Assembly: GCF_000378245.1 (NCBI RefSeq)
Contig: NZ_KB899496.1
Coordinates: 62,001-126,000 of the forward strand
From: Aromatoleum toluclasticum ATCC 700605
GTDB lineage: Bacteria; Pseudomonadota; Gammaproteobacteria; Burkholderiales; Rhodocyclaceae
DNA: 64,000 bases
Direction: 5' to 3'
Below are positions 1-8,371 of this stretch, piece after piece; position 1 is the stretch's first letter, and each line of letters starts with the position of its first letter. The notes below the pieces were generated by a model. That model saw only the letters and a program-made list of their open reading frames with translations. It did not search any database and was not told where the DNA came from. The translations under genes were made by a program, and so were the position numbers.

Positions 1-25
1 GAAGCTATCCCCCAGCCACCTAGCC

Positions 26-1534
26 ATGATGCAAGAGCTGATCGCCGCGATCGATCTCGGATCCAACAGTTTCCGGCTGCAGGTCGGAAGGATCGTCAAC
101 GACCAGATCTATCCGCTGGACGGGCTCAAGGAAGCGGTGCGTCTTGCGGCCGGGCTGTCTCCCAACAAGATCCTGGATGCGGCTTCGCGGCAGCGCGGAC
201 TCGCGGCGCTGCGGCGCTTCAACGAACGTCTGCGCGGCTTCGACGGCGGCTCGGTGCGCGCAGTGGCGACGAACACCCTGCGCGTCGCGAAGAACGCGCC
301 CGAGTTCCTCGTGCAGGCGGAGGCCGCGCTGGGCGTGCCGATCGAAGTCATCGCCGGCCGCGAGGAAGCGCGGCTCATCTACGTCGGCGTTGCGCACACG
401 CTGCCCGATCCGCACAGGCAGCAGCTGGTCGTCGATATCGGCGGCGGTTCCACCGAATTCATCATCGGCAAGAGCTTCGAGCCCATCCTGCTCGAATCGC
501 TGTACATGGGCTGCGTCAGCTACAGCCTGCAGTATTTTCCCGACGGAAAGATCGACAAGCGCGGACTCAAGGACGCCGAGATGGCCGCCAGCCGCGAGTT
601 GCAGGCGATCGCGCACGCGTACCGGGCGACGGGCTGGGAGGTGGCCGTCGGATCGAGCGGCTCGGCCAAGGCGCTCGCCGAGATCCTCGAGCAGAACGGA
701 TTGTCCGACGGCGGCATCACGCGCGAGGGCATGGAGCGCCTGAAGGCCATCCTGCTGCGCGCCGGCAGCCTCGACCGCTTGCAACTTGCCGGACTCAGGG
801 GGGACCGCCTGCCGGTCCTGCTCGGCGGATTTGCGATCATGTCGGCAGTGTTCAAGGAGTTCGGCGTCGAACGCATGGTGTTCTCCGAAGGTGCGCTGCG
901 CCTGGGCGTGCTTTACGACCTTCTCGGGCGCTACCATCACCACGACCTGCGCGATGCCACCGTGTCTGCGTTCGTCGCGCGCTACGCGGTGGACCGCCGC
1001 CAGGCCGACGAAGTCGCGGACACCGCCGCACACCTTTTCGCGGGCCTGGTTCCCGAGAGCCTGCACGGGGAAGGCCCGCATCCCGATCTGCGCTTCCTCC
1101 GCTGGGCCGCCTTGCTGCACGAGATCGGCATTTCGGTCGCGCACTCCAGCTACCACAAGCACAGCGCCTACATTCTCGCCAACGCCGATATGCCAGGATT
1201 TTCGCGCATGGACCAGGGGCGGATCGCGCGCCTCGTGCTCGCGCATCGTGGCAAGCTTGAACGCGTCGCCGCGCTCGATCCGGACAGCTCCGACTGGCTG
1301 CTGATCGTCTGCCTGCGCCTGGCAGCCGTCATCCACCGCGCGCGCGACGGGCGCGGCGTCCCACCGATCCAGCTTCGGCGCGACGGCCGCGGCTTCATCG
1401 TCACGGCGAAGGAGGGCTGGCTCAAGCAGCTGCCGCTCACGGCAGCGGCAATCGACGAAGAGCAGCGGCAATGGTTCTCCGTCGGGCGCAGTCTCGTCCT
1501 GCACACGCATACAGGCCGTACGCTCGCCGCCTGA
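26..1534 (+). CDS. ppx: Ppx/GppA-type exopolyphosphatase
   Basis: A 502-aa protein of the Ppx/GppA family, which removes terminal phosphate from inorganic polyphosphate or pppGpp in the cytoplasm. The actin-like ATPase fold shows in the N-terminal AIDLGSNSFRL motif (about residues 8-18), the second phosphate loop VVDIGGGSTEF (about 138) and GSSGSAKAL near 210. The C-terminal third is HD-like (LLHEIG with following histidines), as in long Ppx proteins. Length is normal for Ppx. The start is the first of two consecutive ATG codons; the window begins only 25 bases upstream, so promoter and upstream neighbour are not visible. The next gene starts 7 bases downstream, suggesting cotranscription. 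Ppx rather than GppA is preferred from length, not proven. Confidence 0.9.
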   Translation: MMQELIAAIDLGSNSFRLQVGRIVNDQIYPLDGLKEAVRLAAGLSPNKILDAASRQRGLAALRRFNERLRGFDGGSVRAVATNTLRVAKNAPEFLVQAEAALGVPIEVIAGREEARLIYVGVAHTLPDPHRQQLVVDIGGGSTEFIIGKSFEPILLESLYMGCVSYSLQYFPDGKIDKRGLKDAEMAASRELQAIAHAYRATGWEVAVGSSGSAKALAEILEQNGLSDGGITREGMERLKAILLRAGSLDRLQLAGLRGDRLPVLLGGFAIMSAVFKEFGVERMVFSEGALRLGVLYDLLGRYHHHDLRDATVSAFVARYAVDRRQADEVADTAAHLFAGLVPESLHGEGPHPDLRFLRWAALLHEIGISVAHSSYHKHSAYILANADMPGFSRMDQGRIARLVLAHRGKLERVAALDPDSSDWLLIVCLRLAAVIHRARDGRGVPPIQLRRDGRGFIVTAKEGWLKQLPLTAAAIDEEQRQWFSVGRSLVLHTHTGRTLAA

Positions 1535-1541
1535 GAACGGA

Positions 1542-2666
1542 ATGCGCAGCCCCGAGATCGCCACCGACCCGGCGACGCCGCCCGGCGCACGCAGCGTAGT
1601 GCGCCTGCAGGGCGACTGGACGCTGCGTGCACTGGCCAACCGGCTGCGGAGCTTCCGCGAACAGCTTGCGGGCAGGCGCGACGATGTGGCGTGGTCCTTG
1701 AATGGAATCTCGCGTCTCGACAGCTTCGGTGCCGCGCTGATGTGGCACGCGTGGGGCAAGCGCTGGCCGGAATCCATCGAAATCCCGGACGACCTGCGGG
1801 CGGTCATCGGCCGCGTGGCCGCCAGTGCCGAGTCGCCCCTGCCGGGCGTGCCGCGCTTCAACGTCGTAGACGCCGTCATCGTGCTCGGCAGCATGCTGCT
1901 CTCGTTCCGCGACCATGCGCTCGACTTCACCCGCCTGCTCGGCCAGTTGTGCCTCGATCTCGCTTACCTCCTGCGCCATCCCGCGGAGTGGCCGCTGCGC
2001 GAGATCTCCGCCAACGTGTACAAGGCCGGGTTCAAGGCGATGCCGGTGGCCGCGCTCGTCGGCTTCCTGATCGGCGTCGTGATGTCCTATCTCTCGGCGC
2101 TGCAACTGCGCGCCTTCGGTGCGGACATCTTCATCGTCAACATCCTTGGTCTCGGCATCATCCGCGAACTCGGGCCGGTGCTGGTGTCGGTGCTGGTCGC
2201 CGGCCGTTCCGGTTCCGCGATGACCGCCCAGCTCGGCGTGATGCGCGTGACCGAGGAGATCGACGCCCTCTCCGCGATGGGGATCTCGCGCACCATCCGC
2301 CTCGTCCTGCCCAAGGTCATCGCTTTGACGCTGGCGATGCCTTTGCTGGTGCTGTGGACCTCATCGGTCGCGCTGCTCGGCGGCATGCTGTCGGCGTGGC
2401 TCCAGCTCGATCTCGGCATGGCCTTCTTCATCGAACGCCTGCCCCAGGTCGTGCCGCTGGCGAACGTCGTCATCGGCTTTGCCAAGGGGGCGGTGTTCGG
2501 GCTGATGATTGCCCTGGTCGCCTGTCATTTCGGCCTGCGTGTCAGCCCCAACACCGAAAGCCTGTCGGCCAACACGACGGCGTCGGTCGTTTCGTCGATC
2601 ACCGTCGTGATCCTGATCGACGCGGTGTTCGCGATCGCCACGCGCTCGATCGGGGTGCCGCGATGA
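1542..2666 (+). CDS. mlaE: STAS-fused MlaE-family lipid ABC permease (copy 1)
   Basis: A 374-aa inner-membrane permease of the MlaE family, which moves phospholipids between inner membrane and periplasm with an MCE protein. Residues 15-100 form a soluble STAS/MlaB-like domain, so MlaB appears fused to the permease. The usual STAS DTAG motif reads DSFG here (60-63). The rest is the hydrophobic permease domain with the family signature RELGPVL followed by GRSGSAMTAQLG and EEIDAL. The stop overlaps the ATPase start (ATGA). It is the first gene of an E-F-D-lipoprotein operon without a separate MlaC or MlaB. A paralogous operon lies at 37449-40980. Family assignment is firm; the transported lipid and direction are inferred. 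Confidence 0.9.
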   Translation: MRSPEIATDPATPPGARSVVRLQGDWTLRALANRLRSFREQLAGRRDDVAWSLNGISRLDSFGAALMWHAWGKRWPESIEIPDDLRAVIGRVAASAESPLPGVPRFNVVDAVIVLGSMLLSFRDHALDFTRLLGQLCLDLAYLLRHPAEWPLREISANVYKAGFKAMPVAALVGFLIGVVMSYLSALQLRAFGADIFIVNILGLGIIRELGPVLVSVLVAGRSGSAMTAQLGVMRVTEEIDALSAMGISRTIRLVLPKVIALTLAMPLLVLWTSSVALLGGMLSAWLQLDLGMAFFIERLPQVVPLANVVIGFAKGAVFGLMIALVACHFGLRVSPNTESLSANTTASVVSSITVVILIDAVFAIATRSIGVPR

Positions 2667-3442
2667 ACGCCAGGCCGGTGATCGAACTGCGCGGCATCGT
2701 CACGCGCTTCGGCGCCTCCGTCGTGCATGACGGCCTCGACCTGAGCGTGCAGCGCGGCGAGGTCGTCGCGCTGGTCGGCGGTTCAGGCAGCGGCAAGACG
2801 ACCCTGCTGCGCCACATCATCGGCCTCACGCGGCCGGCCGCGGGCGAGGTGTCGGTGTTCGGCGCGCCCCTGTTTTCCGGCAGTGTCCGCGAACAGCGCA
2901 CGCGGCGGCGCCGCTTCGGCGTCCTGTTCCAGCACGGCGCGCTGTTTTCAGCGATGAATGTCGCCGAAAACATCGGCTTCCCGCTACGGGAGCTGCGCCT
3001 CGCGACCGAAGCCGAGATCGCCAACCTCGTCGCCCTCAAGCTCGCGATGGTCGAACTCGCGCCCTCGACCGCGTTGTTGATGCCGGCGGAGCTTTCGGGG
3101 GGCATGGTCAAGCGCGTCGCCCTCGCGAGGGCTCTCGCGCTCGAGCCCGAACTGCTGCTGCTCGACGAACCGACTGCGGGCCTGGACCCGGACCGCAGCA
3201 TGGCCTTCGTCGAACTCGTCCTCAGCCTGCAACGTCAACTTGGCCTGACCGTGGTGCTCGTCACCCACGACGTCGACACGCTCGCCGCGCTGGCGACGAA
3301 AATCGCCATACTCTCGGATCGACGCATCGTGAGTTGCGTCTCGCTCGAGGAAACGATGGAACTGGACCACCCCTTTGTAGAGAGTTTCTTCCGCAAGCCC
3401 TTCGGCCTTCGCGCCGGCGTCCGGAGCGGAGGCGCGCGCTGA
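2663..3442 (+). CDS. mlaF: MlaF-family lipid ABC transporter ATPase (copy 1)
   Basis: A 259-aa ABC ATPase that powers the MlaE-type permease. Walker A is GGSGSGKTT (39-47). The signature is LSGGM (144-148), the variant with methionine typical of Mla/Mce ATPases. Walker B LLLLDEPTAGLDPD follows, with the switch histidine in VTHDVD. The ATG at 2663 overlaps the permease stop by four bases, and the stop overlaps the next start, so permease, ATPase and MCE protein are probably translationally coupled. The same strand carries a longer open frame upstream in this phase, but homology begins at this methionine. Confidence 0.92.
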   Translation: MNARPVIELRGIVTRFGASVVHDGLDLSVQRGEVVALVGGSGSGKTTLLRHIIGLTRPAAGEVSVFGAPLFSGSVREQRTRRRRFGVLFQHGALFSAMNVAENIGFPLRELRLATEAEIANLVALKLAMVELAPSTALLMPAELSGGMVKRVALARALALEPELLLLDEPTAGLDPDRSMAFVELVLSLQRQLGLTVVLVTHDVDTLAALATKIAILSDRRIVSCVSLEETMELDHPFVESFFRKPFGLRAGVRSGGAR

Positions 3443-4395
3443 TGGAAAATCGCGCCCACGCCCTCGCGGCGGGACTCTTCGCTATCGTCCTCGGCGCTGC
3501 GCTACTCGCTTCGCTGTGGTGGTTTTCGGACGACAGCGACTCGCAGCGCATCTACATCCTCGAGTCCGCCGGCACCGTCACCGGCCTGAATCTCGAGGCG
3601 CGGGTCCGTTATCGCGGCATGGCCGCCGGCAAGGTGTCGGACATCACGATCGACCCGGAGGATCCGCGCAAGATCCTTGTCTACATCCGCCTGCGCAGCG
3701 ACATCCCGCTGACAAGGGGAACGCGGGCCAGTCTCGCATACCAGGGGGTCACGGGGCTCGCCTATGTCCAGCTCAATGACCGCGGGGAGAATCCGGAACC
3801 GCTGGTCGGGGCGGGCGACGAACCCCCGCGGCTCAAGATTGAGCCGGGGACGATGGAGCAGCTTGCCGACACCGCCCTCGACGCCGCGCGCAGACTCAAG
3901 CTCGTCGCCGACAAGCTTGGCGATCTCGCCACGGACGAGAACATCCACCGGGTCGGAAATGCCCTCCAAAAGCTGGAGTCCGCGGCGGCGGGCGCCGACC
4001 GCACCCTGGCGGACGCGCCGAAGACGCTGGCATCGATCCGCGCGGTCCTGAACCAGGAAAATCTCGCCCGGCTTTCGAACACGCTACAGAACCTCGAACG
4101 TGCGAGTACCGATGCCGGGCCGGCCATCGGCGAACTGAAGGTCCTGATGACCAGGCTGCAAGGGCTCGCCGAACGTGTGGATGCTGCGACTGCTGCCACG
4201 GGCGAGCGTGTGACCGACGAAACCCTGCCGCAGCTCAATGCCCTGCTCCTGGAGTTGAAAGGAGCCTCGCAGCGTATCGGGCATCTCGTTGACGAGGTCG
4301 ATGCCTCTCCGCAAATACTGTTGCTCGGGCGGGAGCCTGCACCGCCCGGCCCCGGCGAGGCCGGATTCGCGCCTGTCGCGCTCCCGGCCCGATGA
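3442..4395 (+). CDS. mlaD: MlaD-family MCE substrate-binding protein (copy 1)
   Basis: A 317-aa periplasmic protein anchored by one N-terminal transmembrane helix (about residues 8-28). A single MCE domain follows (about 38-117, with VTGLNLEARVRYRGMAAGKV), then a long helical region of about 180 residues rich in Ala, Leu and Glu that may form a coiled coil. It is much longer than E. coli MlaD (183 aa) and resembles the MlaD/PqiB-like proteins of four-gene Mce operons. MCE proteins form hexameric rings that shuttle lipids in the periplasm. The start shares bases with the ATPase stop (TGATG), and the stop overlaps the lipoprotein start (ATGA). Confidence 0.9.
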   Translation: MENRAHALAAGLFAIVLGAALLASLWWFSDDSDSQRIYILESAGTVTGLNLEARVRYRGMAAGKVSDITIDPEDPRKILVYIRLRSDIPLTRGTRASLAYQGVTGLAYVQLNDRGENPEPLVGAGDEPPRLKIEPGTMEQLADTALDAARRLKLVADKLGDLATDENIHRVGNALQKLESAAAGADRTLADAPKTLASIRAVLNQENLARLSNTLQNLERASTDAGPAIGELKVLMTRLQGLAERVDAATAATGERVTDETLPQLNALLLELKGASQRIGHLVDEVDASPQILLLGREPAPPGPGEAGFAPVALPAR

Positions 4396-5033
4396 ACCAC
4401 GACGGAAATCTCATGAAACTTCGAGTCTGGATGCGGGTGACAAGGATCCTGGGCCTGCTCTCCCTGGGGCTTGCAGCGGGCGCATGCGGCGGTTTGCCGC
4501 AACGGCCGGTCGTGCCCGCCATCTATGACCTCGGCCTGGGTGAAGCCGTTTCCGCGGCGCCTGCGGTACTGCCGTCGCGAATTGAAGTCCGGGCGCCGTC
4601 CTGGCTCTCGACCTCGGCGATGCAGTACCGGCTGGACTACCGCCAACCGGCGCAACGTCAGGTGTTTGCCGAAAGCCGGTGGGCCGCCCCGCCTGCCGAG
4701 ATGGTGGAGCGGCGGCTGCTTCAGGCCCTGTCGGCGCCGTCCTCGACCGGCGGCGGCTGCCGCTTGCGCCTTGAAATCGACGAATTCACCCAGGCGTTCG
4801 ACGCCCCTGAGGCCAGCACGGCAGTCGTCGTCGCACGGGCCGAACTGCTGCCGCCGCGTGGTGAAAATGCGCTCGCCCGGAGGGTCTTCGAACTGCGCGA
4901 GCCAGCGTCGAACGCTGATGCGAAGGGGGGTGTCATGGCGTTCCGCAAGGCGAGCGACCGGCTGACGAACGAAGTCGCCGGCTGGATGGCCGGCCCGGCG
5001 GCGAACGCCGCGACGGCGGCGTGCCGCCGCTAA
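4392..5033 (+). CDS. PqiC-like ABC-type transport auxiliary lipoprotein (copy 1)
   Basis: A 213-aa protein of the ABC-type transport auxiliary lipoprotein family (PqiC/YmbA-like), expected to be an outer-membrane lipoprotein partner of the MCE protein. The N-terminus has a hydrophobic signal (RILGLLSLGLAAGAC) ending in a cysteine. The lipobox is imperfect (AGAC rather than LAGC), so lipidation is likely but not certain. The core contains Y-D-L-G, IEVRAPSWL and a conserved DYRQPA-like stretch. It overlaps the MCE gene by four bases and closes the operon. A later in-frame Met (MKLRVW, 7 codons in) is an alternative start and would still leave a signal peptide. Confidence 0.8.
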   Translation: MNHDGNLMKLRVWMRVTRILGLLSLGLAAGACGGLPQRPVVPAIYDLGLGEAVSAAPAVLPSRIEVRAPSWLSTSAMQYRLDYRQPAQRQVFAESRWAAPPAEMVERRLLQALSAPSSTGGGCRLRLEIDEFTQAFDAPEASTAVVVARAELLPPRGENALARRVFELREPASNADAKGGVMAFRKASDRLTNEVAGWMAGPAANAATAACRR

Positions 5034-5131
5034 GCCAGCGTGGCCCGGGCCTCGCACTTCCTCCGCTCCGCGGCGGGATCGGGCAAAATCAAAAGTTCAA
5101 TGCACACACAAACATCACGGGAGAGAAGACG

Positions 5132-5935
5132 ATGAGCGCACTGCCTCAGCAATCCGACAACGCACCGCTGCTCCTGCGCCGCGACGAAGGCGGCGTTGCC
5201 TGGTTGACGCTGAACCGTCCCGGCCAGTTCAACTCCCTCTCGCGTGCGATGCTCGAAGCCCTGATCGCCGAGATCGACGCGATCGCGAAGGACGCGAGCG
5301 TGCGCGTGGTTGTGCTGGCGGGCGAGGGCAAGGCCTTCTGTGCCGGGCACGACCTGAAGGAGATGCGCGGCAACCACACCCTGCAGTTCCAGCAGGACCT
5401 CTTCCGCCTGTGCGGCAAGTTCATGGTCAAGCTCACCGAGCTGCCGCAGCCCGTCATCGCCCGTGTACACGGCATCGCGACTGCGGCCGGCTGCCAGCTC
5501 GTGTCCATGTGCGACCTCGCCGTCGCCGCCGATGTCGCACGTTTCGCCGTGTCGGGCATCAACGTCGGACTCTTCTGTGCGACCCCCAGCGTCGGACTGT
5601 CGCGCAACATGGGCCGCAAGGAGGCGTTCGAGATGCTGGTCACCGGCGACTTCATCGACGCTGCCGAAGCGCAGCGCCGCGGCCTCGTGAATCGCGTCGT
5701 GCCGCTCGAGGAACTCGATGCCGAGATCGCCAAGCTTGCCACCGCGATCTGCGCCAAATCGCCGCTCGCGGTCCGCATGGGCAAGCAGATGTTCTACCGC
5801 CAGCTCGAGATGGGAATGGAAGCCGCCTACCAGATGGCCGCCGAAACGATGGCGTGCAACATGATGTCGGATGACGCAGCCGAAGGCATCGACGCCTTCA
5901 TCGCCAAACGCAAGCCCGAGTGGCGCGGGCGCTGA
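5132..5935 (+). CDS. Crotonase-superfamily protein, ECHDC3-like, without catalytic glutamates
   Basis: A 267-aa enoyl-CoA hydratase/isomerase superfamily member. The oxyanion-hole region AFCAGHDLKEM (about 68-78) is present. The two glutamates that hydrate enoyl-CoA in classical crotonases are replaced: the GGGCEL position reads AAGCQL (Q122), and the position aligned with Glu164 is Gly142 in SGINVGLF. HGIATAAGCQL and NVGLFC match my recollection of mammalian ECHDC3 and its bacterial relatives. It should bind acyl-CoA, but classical hydratase activity is doubtful. The start is the ATG after GGGAGAGAAG, rather than the upstream extension of the frame. It stands alone between the first Mla operon and a TatD-type gene. 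Confidence 0.82.
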   Translation: MSALPQQSDNAPLLLRRDEGGVAWLTLNRPGQFNSLSRAMLEALIAEIDAIAKDASVRVVVLAGEGKAFCAGHDLKEMRGNHTLQFQQDLFRLCGKFMVKLTELPQPVIARVHGIATAAGCQLVSMCDLAVAADVARFAVSGINVGLFCATPSVGLSRNMGRKEAFEMLVTGDFIDAAEAQRRGLVNRVVPLEELDAEIAKLATAICAKSPLAVRMGKQMFYRQLEMGMEAAYQMAAETMACNMMSDDAAEGIDAFIAKRKPEWRGR

Positions 5936-5956
5936 AATAGCGACGGATCGCGTACC

Positions 5957-5987
5957 GTAGGGCGGAAGTAGCGAAGCGTATCCCGCC
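5957..5987. repeat. Short interspersed inverted repeat
   Basis: The stretch GTAGGGCGG...CCCGCC contains imperfect inverted arms (GGCGGAAGTA against TATCCCGCC) around GCGAAGCG. It resembles the short GTAGGGCGGA-type intergenic repeats common in proteobacteria; that comparison is from memory. It lies between the crotonase and TatD genes and shows no T-run. Confidence 0.5.
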
Positions 5988-6028
5988 ACGCAGCCTCCGG
6001 TCAGCCCCGCTGTCCCTTGGAACGCCCC

Positions 6029-6799
6029 ATGCTCATCGACACCCACATCCACCTCGACGCGCCCGAGTTCGACCCTGACCGCGACGCGGTCATCGCCGCC
6101 GCGCGTCAGGCCGGAGTAGGGGGCTTCGTCGTTCCGGCGGTCGAGGTCGCCAACTTCGACCGCGTTGCAGCCCTTTCCGCCGCCCACGCCGACATACGCC
6201 ACGCCTACGGCATTCACCCCCTGTACGTGGACCGCGCGGGGAACGAAGACCTCGACATCCTCGACCGGCGCCTCGCCAACGGCGACGCGATCGCCGTCGG
6301 CGAGATTGGTCTCGACTTCTTCGGGCCGGAGTTCGACCGCGTCACCCAGGAGCTGTACTTCGTCGAACAGCTCAAGCTCGCCCGCCGTTTCGGGCTTCCC
6401 GTGATCCTGCATGTCCGGCGCGCAGTCGATGACATCCTCAAGCACCTGCGCCGCATCGAGGTACCCGGCGGCATTGCCCACGCCTTCAACGGCAGCCGTC
6501 AGCAGGCTGATGCATTCATCGCGATGGGTTTCAGGCTGGGCTTCGGTGGGGCGATGACTTTCGACGGGTCGCGCCGCATCCGCAGCCTCGCGGCGAGCCT
6601 GCCGATCAACTCTATCGTGCTCGAAACCGACGCGCCGGACATTCCCCCCGCGTGGGCGCAGGGAGGGCGCAATGAACCTGCCGACCTGCGCCGCTTTGCC
6701 GAAGTGCTGGCCGGGCTGCGCGGCATGTCCGTTACCGAAATCGCCGAAGCAACGGGACGGAATGCCTGCGCTGTCTTTCCGGCGCTCGGGTCCGGCTGA
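6029..6799 (+). CDS. TatD-family metal-dependent hydrolase (YjjV-like)
   Basis: A 256-aa TatD-family TIM-barrel metallohydrolase; characterised relatives are DNases or nucleases acting in the cytoplasm. The metal-binding pattern is complete: DTHIHLD (residues 4-10), VGEIGLDF, ILHVRRA, AHAFNGS and the final ETDAPDIPP. IIVPA-like phrasing (FVVPAVEVANFDRV) places it nearer YjjV than TatD proper. The ATG at 6029 gives MLIDTHIH; a TTG 12 bases earlier is possible but has no better ribosome-binding site. It converges on the TetR gene at 6824. Confidence 0.85.
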   Translation: MLIDTHIHLDAPEFDPDRDAVIAAARQAGVGGFVVPAVEVANFDRVAALSAAHADIRHAYGIHPLYVDRAGNEDLDILDRRLANGDAIAVGEIGLDFFGPEFDRVTQELYFVEQLKLARRFGLPVILHVRRAVDDILKHLRRIEVPGGIAHAFNGSRQQADAFIAMGFRLGFGGAMTFDGSRRIRSLAASLPINSIVLETDAPDIPPAWAQGGRNEPADLRRFAEVLAGLRGMSVTEIAEATGRNACAVFPALGSG

Positions 6800-6823
6800 C
6801 CCGTGCGATTCCGCCGGGTCGCG

Positions 6824-7435
6824 TCAGCCGTGGGCCGCCGTCGCTGTGCGTTTCATGCTTGCCGACTGTGCGATGAGATCGGCGATGTCGCGCTTCAGGC
6901 GTGCCACGTCGCTGTCGAATTTGTCGTAGATCATGAGCGAGATGCCGAACACATAGGCATAGAGCAGCATGCAGCGGCTCGACGCTTCCTCCATCGGCAC
7001 GCCGCACGCGAGGAACAGATCACGCGCGCAACGCAGGCGGATGTCGTCCACTTCGGCGACGATCGCCGCGGCGTCGGCGTCGCGGCGGGCCCAGTCGCGC
7101 ACGGCGAGTTCGATTGCGGCGCCTCGCCGGCTGCGGCTCGTGCTATAAACATCGATCACGTGATAAATCTGCTCCAGCTCTCGTCCGGGCTGGGCGCGCG
7201 TCTGTTTGACGATGTCGCGGATCCGTCCGTCCTTCCATACCTGGAGGACGGCCAGCAGCAGGTCCCGACGGTCCTGAAAGTGCCAGTAGAAGCTGCCTTT
7301 GGTGACCTTCAGGTGCTTTGCGAGCACTTCGACGCGAAGTCCGGCGATGCCCTCTTCGGCGAGGACCTCGGTGGCAGCGCTTACCCATGCATTGCGGTCT
7401 AGCTGGACGCGCGGTTTTAGAGGTTTGTTTTCCAT
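6824..7435 (-). CDS. TetR-family regulator, probable repressor of the etf/acyl-CoA dehydrogenase genes
   Basis: A 203-aa TetR-family protein with an N-terminal helix-turn-helix (about residues 27-60, VLAKHLKVTKGSFYWHF) and a divergent C-terminal ligand domain. It is transcribed away from etfB across a 184-base spacer holding several CCATAC/GTATGG half-sites, one covering its own start codon. This layout suggests autoregulation and control of etfBA by an acyl-CoA or fatty acid, as for TetR regulators beside beta-oxidation genes. The ligand is unknown. Confidence 0.85.
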   Translation of the reverse strand: MENKPLKPRVQLDRNAWVSAATEVLAEEGIAGLRVEVLAKHLKVTKGSFYWHFQDRRDLLLAVLQVWKDGRIRDIVKQTRAQPGRELEQIYHVIDVYSTSRSRRGAAIELAVRDWARRDADAAAIVAEVDDIRLRCARDLFLACGVPMEEASSRCMLLYAYVFGISLMIYDKFDSDVARLKRDIADLIAQSASMKRTATAAHG

Positions 7436-7502
7436 ACCACCTAGTATTGACTAAAGGATGACCATACGGTACCGTATGCATTCCATACCTATGCGTATGG
7501 AA
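7432..7502. promoter_or_regulatory. Candidate TetR operator cluster
   Basis: Two inverted repeats lie between the TetR gene and etfB. One is a perfect 16-base palindrome, CATACGGTACCGTATG (7463-7478). The second has 8-base arms, TTCCATAC and GTATGGAA, around a 6-base spacer (7481-7502). A further CCATAC spans the TetR start codon (7432-7437). The shared CCATAC half-site suggests one dimeric regulator binding several times. Confidence 0.65.
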
Positions 7503-7619
7503 CGATTTTTTCGGTCGGCGGTCAAGTGTTCGTCGCGACGGCGCATTTTTCGCTTGTTGGCGGTAACATAATTCCCTTTCCACAATTTCGACCGACCTAA
7601 CACGCAAAGGAGCGCGGCA

Positions 7620-8369
7620 TTGAAGATCCTGGTACCCGTCAAACGCGTAGTCGATTACAACGTCAAGGTGCGAGTGAAGGCTGACGGCACGGGCGTCGAC
7701 ATCGCGAACGTGAAGATGTCCATGAACCCCTTCGACGAGATCGCCGTCGAGGAAGCGGTGCGGCTGAGGGAAGCCGGCATCGCCACCGAAGTCGTGGCCG
7801 TGAGCTGCGGTGTCGCAGCCTGCCAGGAGACGATCCGCGCCGCGATGGCGATCGGTGCCGACCGCGGCATCCTCGTCGAGTCGGACGTCGAGCTGCAGCC
7901 GCTCGCCGTGGCGAAGCTGCTGAAGGCGCTGTGCGACAAGGAGCAGCCGACGGTCGTGATCTGCGGCAAGCAGGCGATCGACGACGACTCGAACCAGACC
8001 GGCCAGATGCTCGCCGCGCTGATGGGTTGGCCGCAGGCCACCTTCGCGTCGAAGGTTCAGCTGGCGGACGGCGTTGCCACTGTGATGCGCGAGATCGACG
8101 GCGGTCTCGAAACCGTCGAGATCAAGTTGCCGGCGGTGGTCACCACCGACCTGCGCCTCAATGAGCCGCGCTACGCGACGCTGCCGAACATCATGAAGGC
8201 GAAGAAGAAGCCGCTCGAGACGGTGAAGCCCGCCGATCTCGGCGTCGATGTCGCGCCGCGCCTGGCGACGCTGAAAGTGGCCGAGCCCCCGAAGCGCAGC
8301 GCTGGCGTGCGCGTCGCGGACGTCGCGCAACTCGTCGACAAGCTCAAGAACGAAGCGAAGGTGATCTGA
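7620..8369 (+). CDS. etfB: Electron transfer flavoprotein beta subunit
   Basis: A 249-aa EtfB, the AMP-binding subunit of the flavoprotein that carries electrons from acyl-CoA dehydrogenases to ETF:ubiquinone oxidoreductase. The N-terminus [19 protein letters not shown] and the [14 protein letters not shown] segment are classic. The start is a TTG: it is preceded by AAAGGAG at the right distance, and the protein begins at the family's normal N-terminus. The etfA ATG follows 2 bases after the stop. Expression is probably controlled by the divergent TetR protein. Confidence 0.95.
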   Translation: MKILVPVKRVVDYNVKVRVKADGTGVDIANVKMSMNPFDEIAVEEAVRLREAGIATEVVAVSCGVAACQETIRAAMAIGADRGILVESDVELQPLAVAKLLKALCDKEQPTVVICGKQAIDDDSNQTGQMLAALMGWPQATFASKVQLADGVATVMREIDGGLETVEIKLPAVVTTDLRLNEPRYATLPNIMKAKKKPLETVKPADLGVDVAPRLATLKVAEPPKRSAGVRVADVAQLVDKLKNEAKVI

Positions 8370-8371
8370 AC

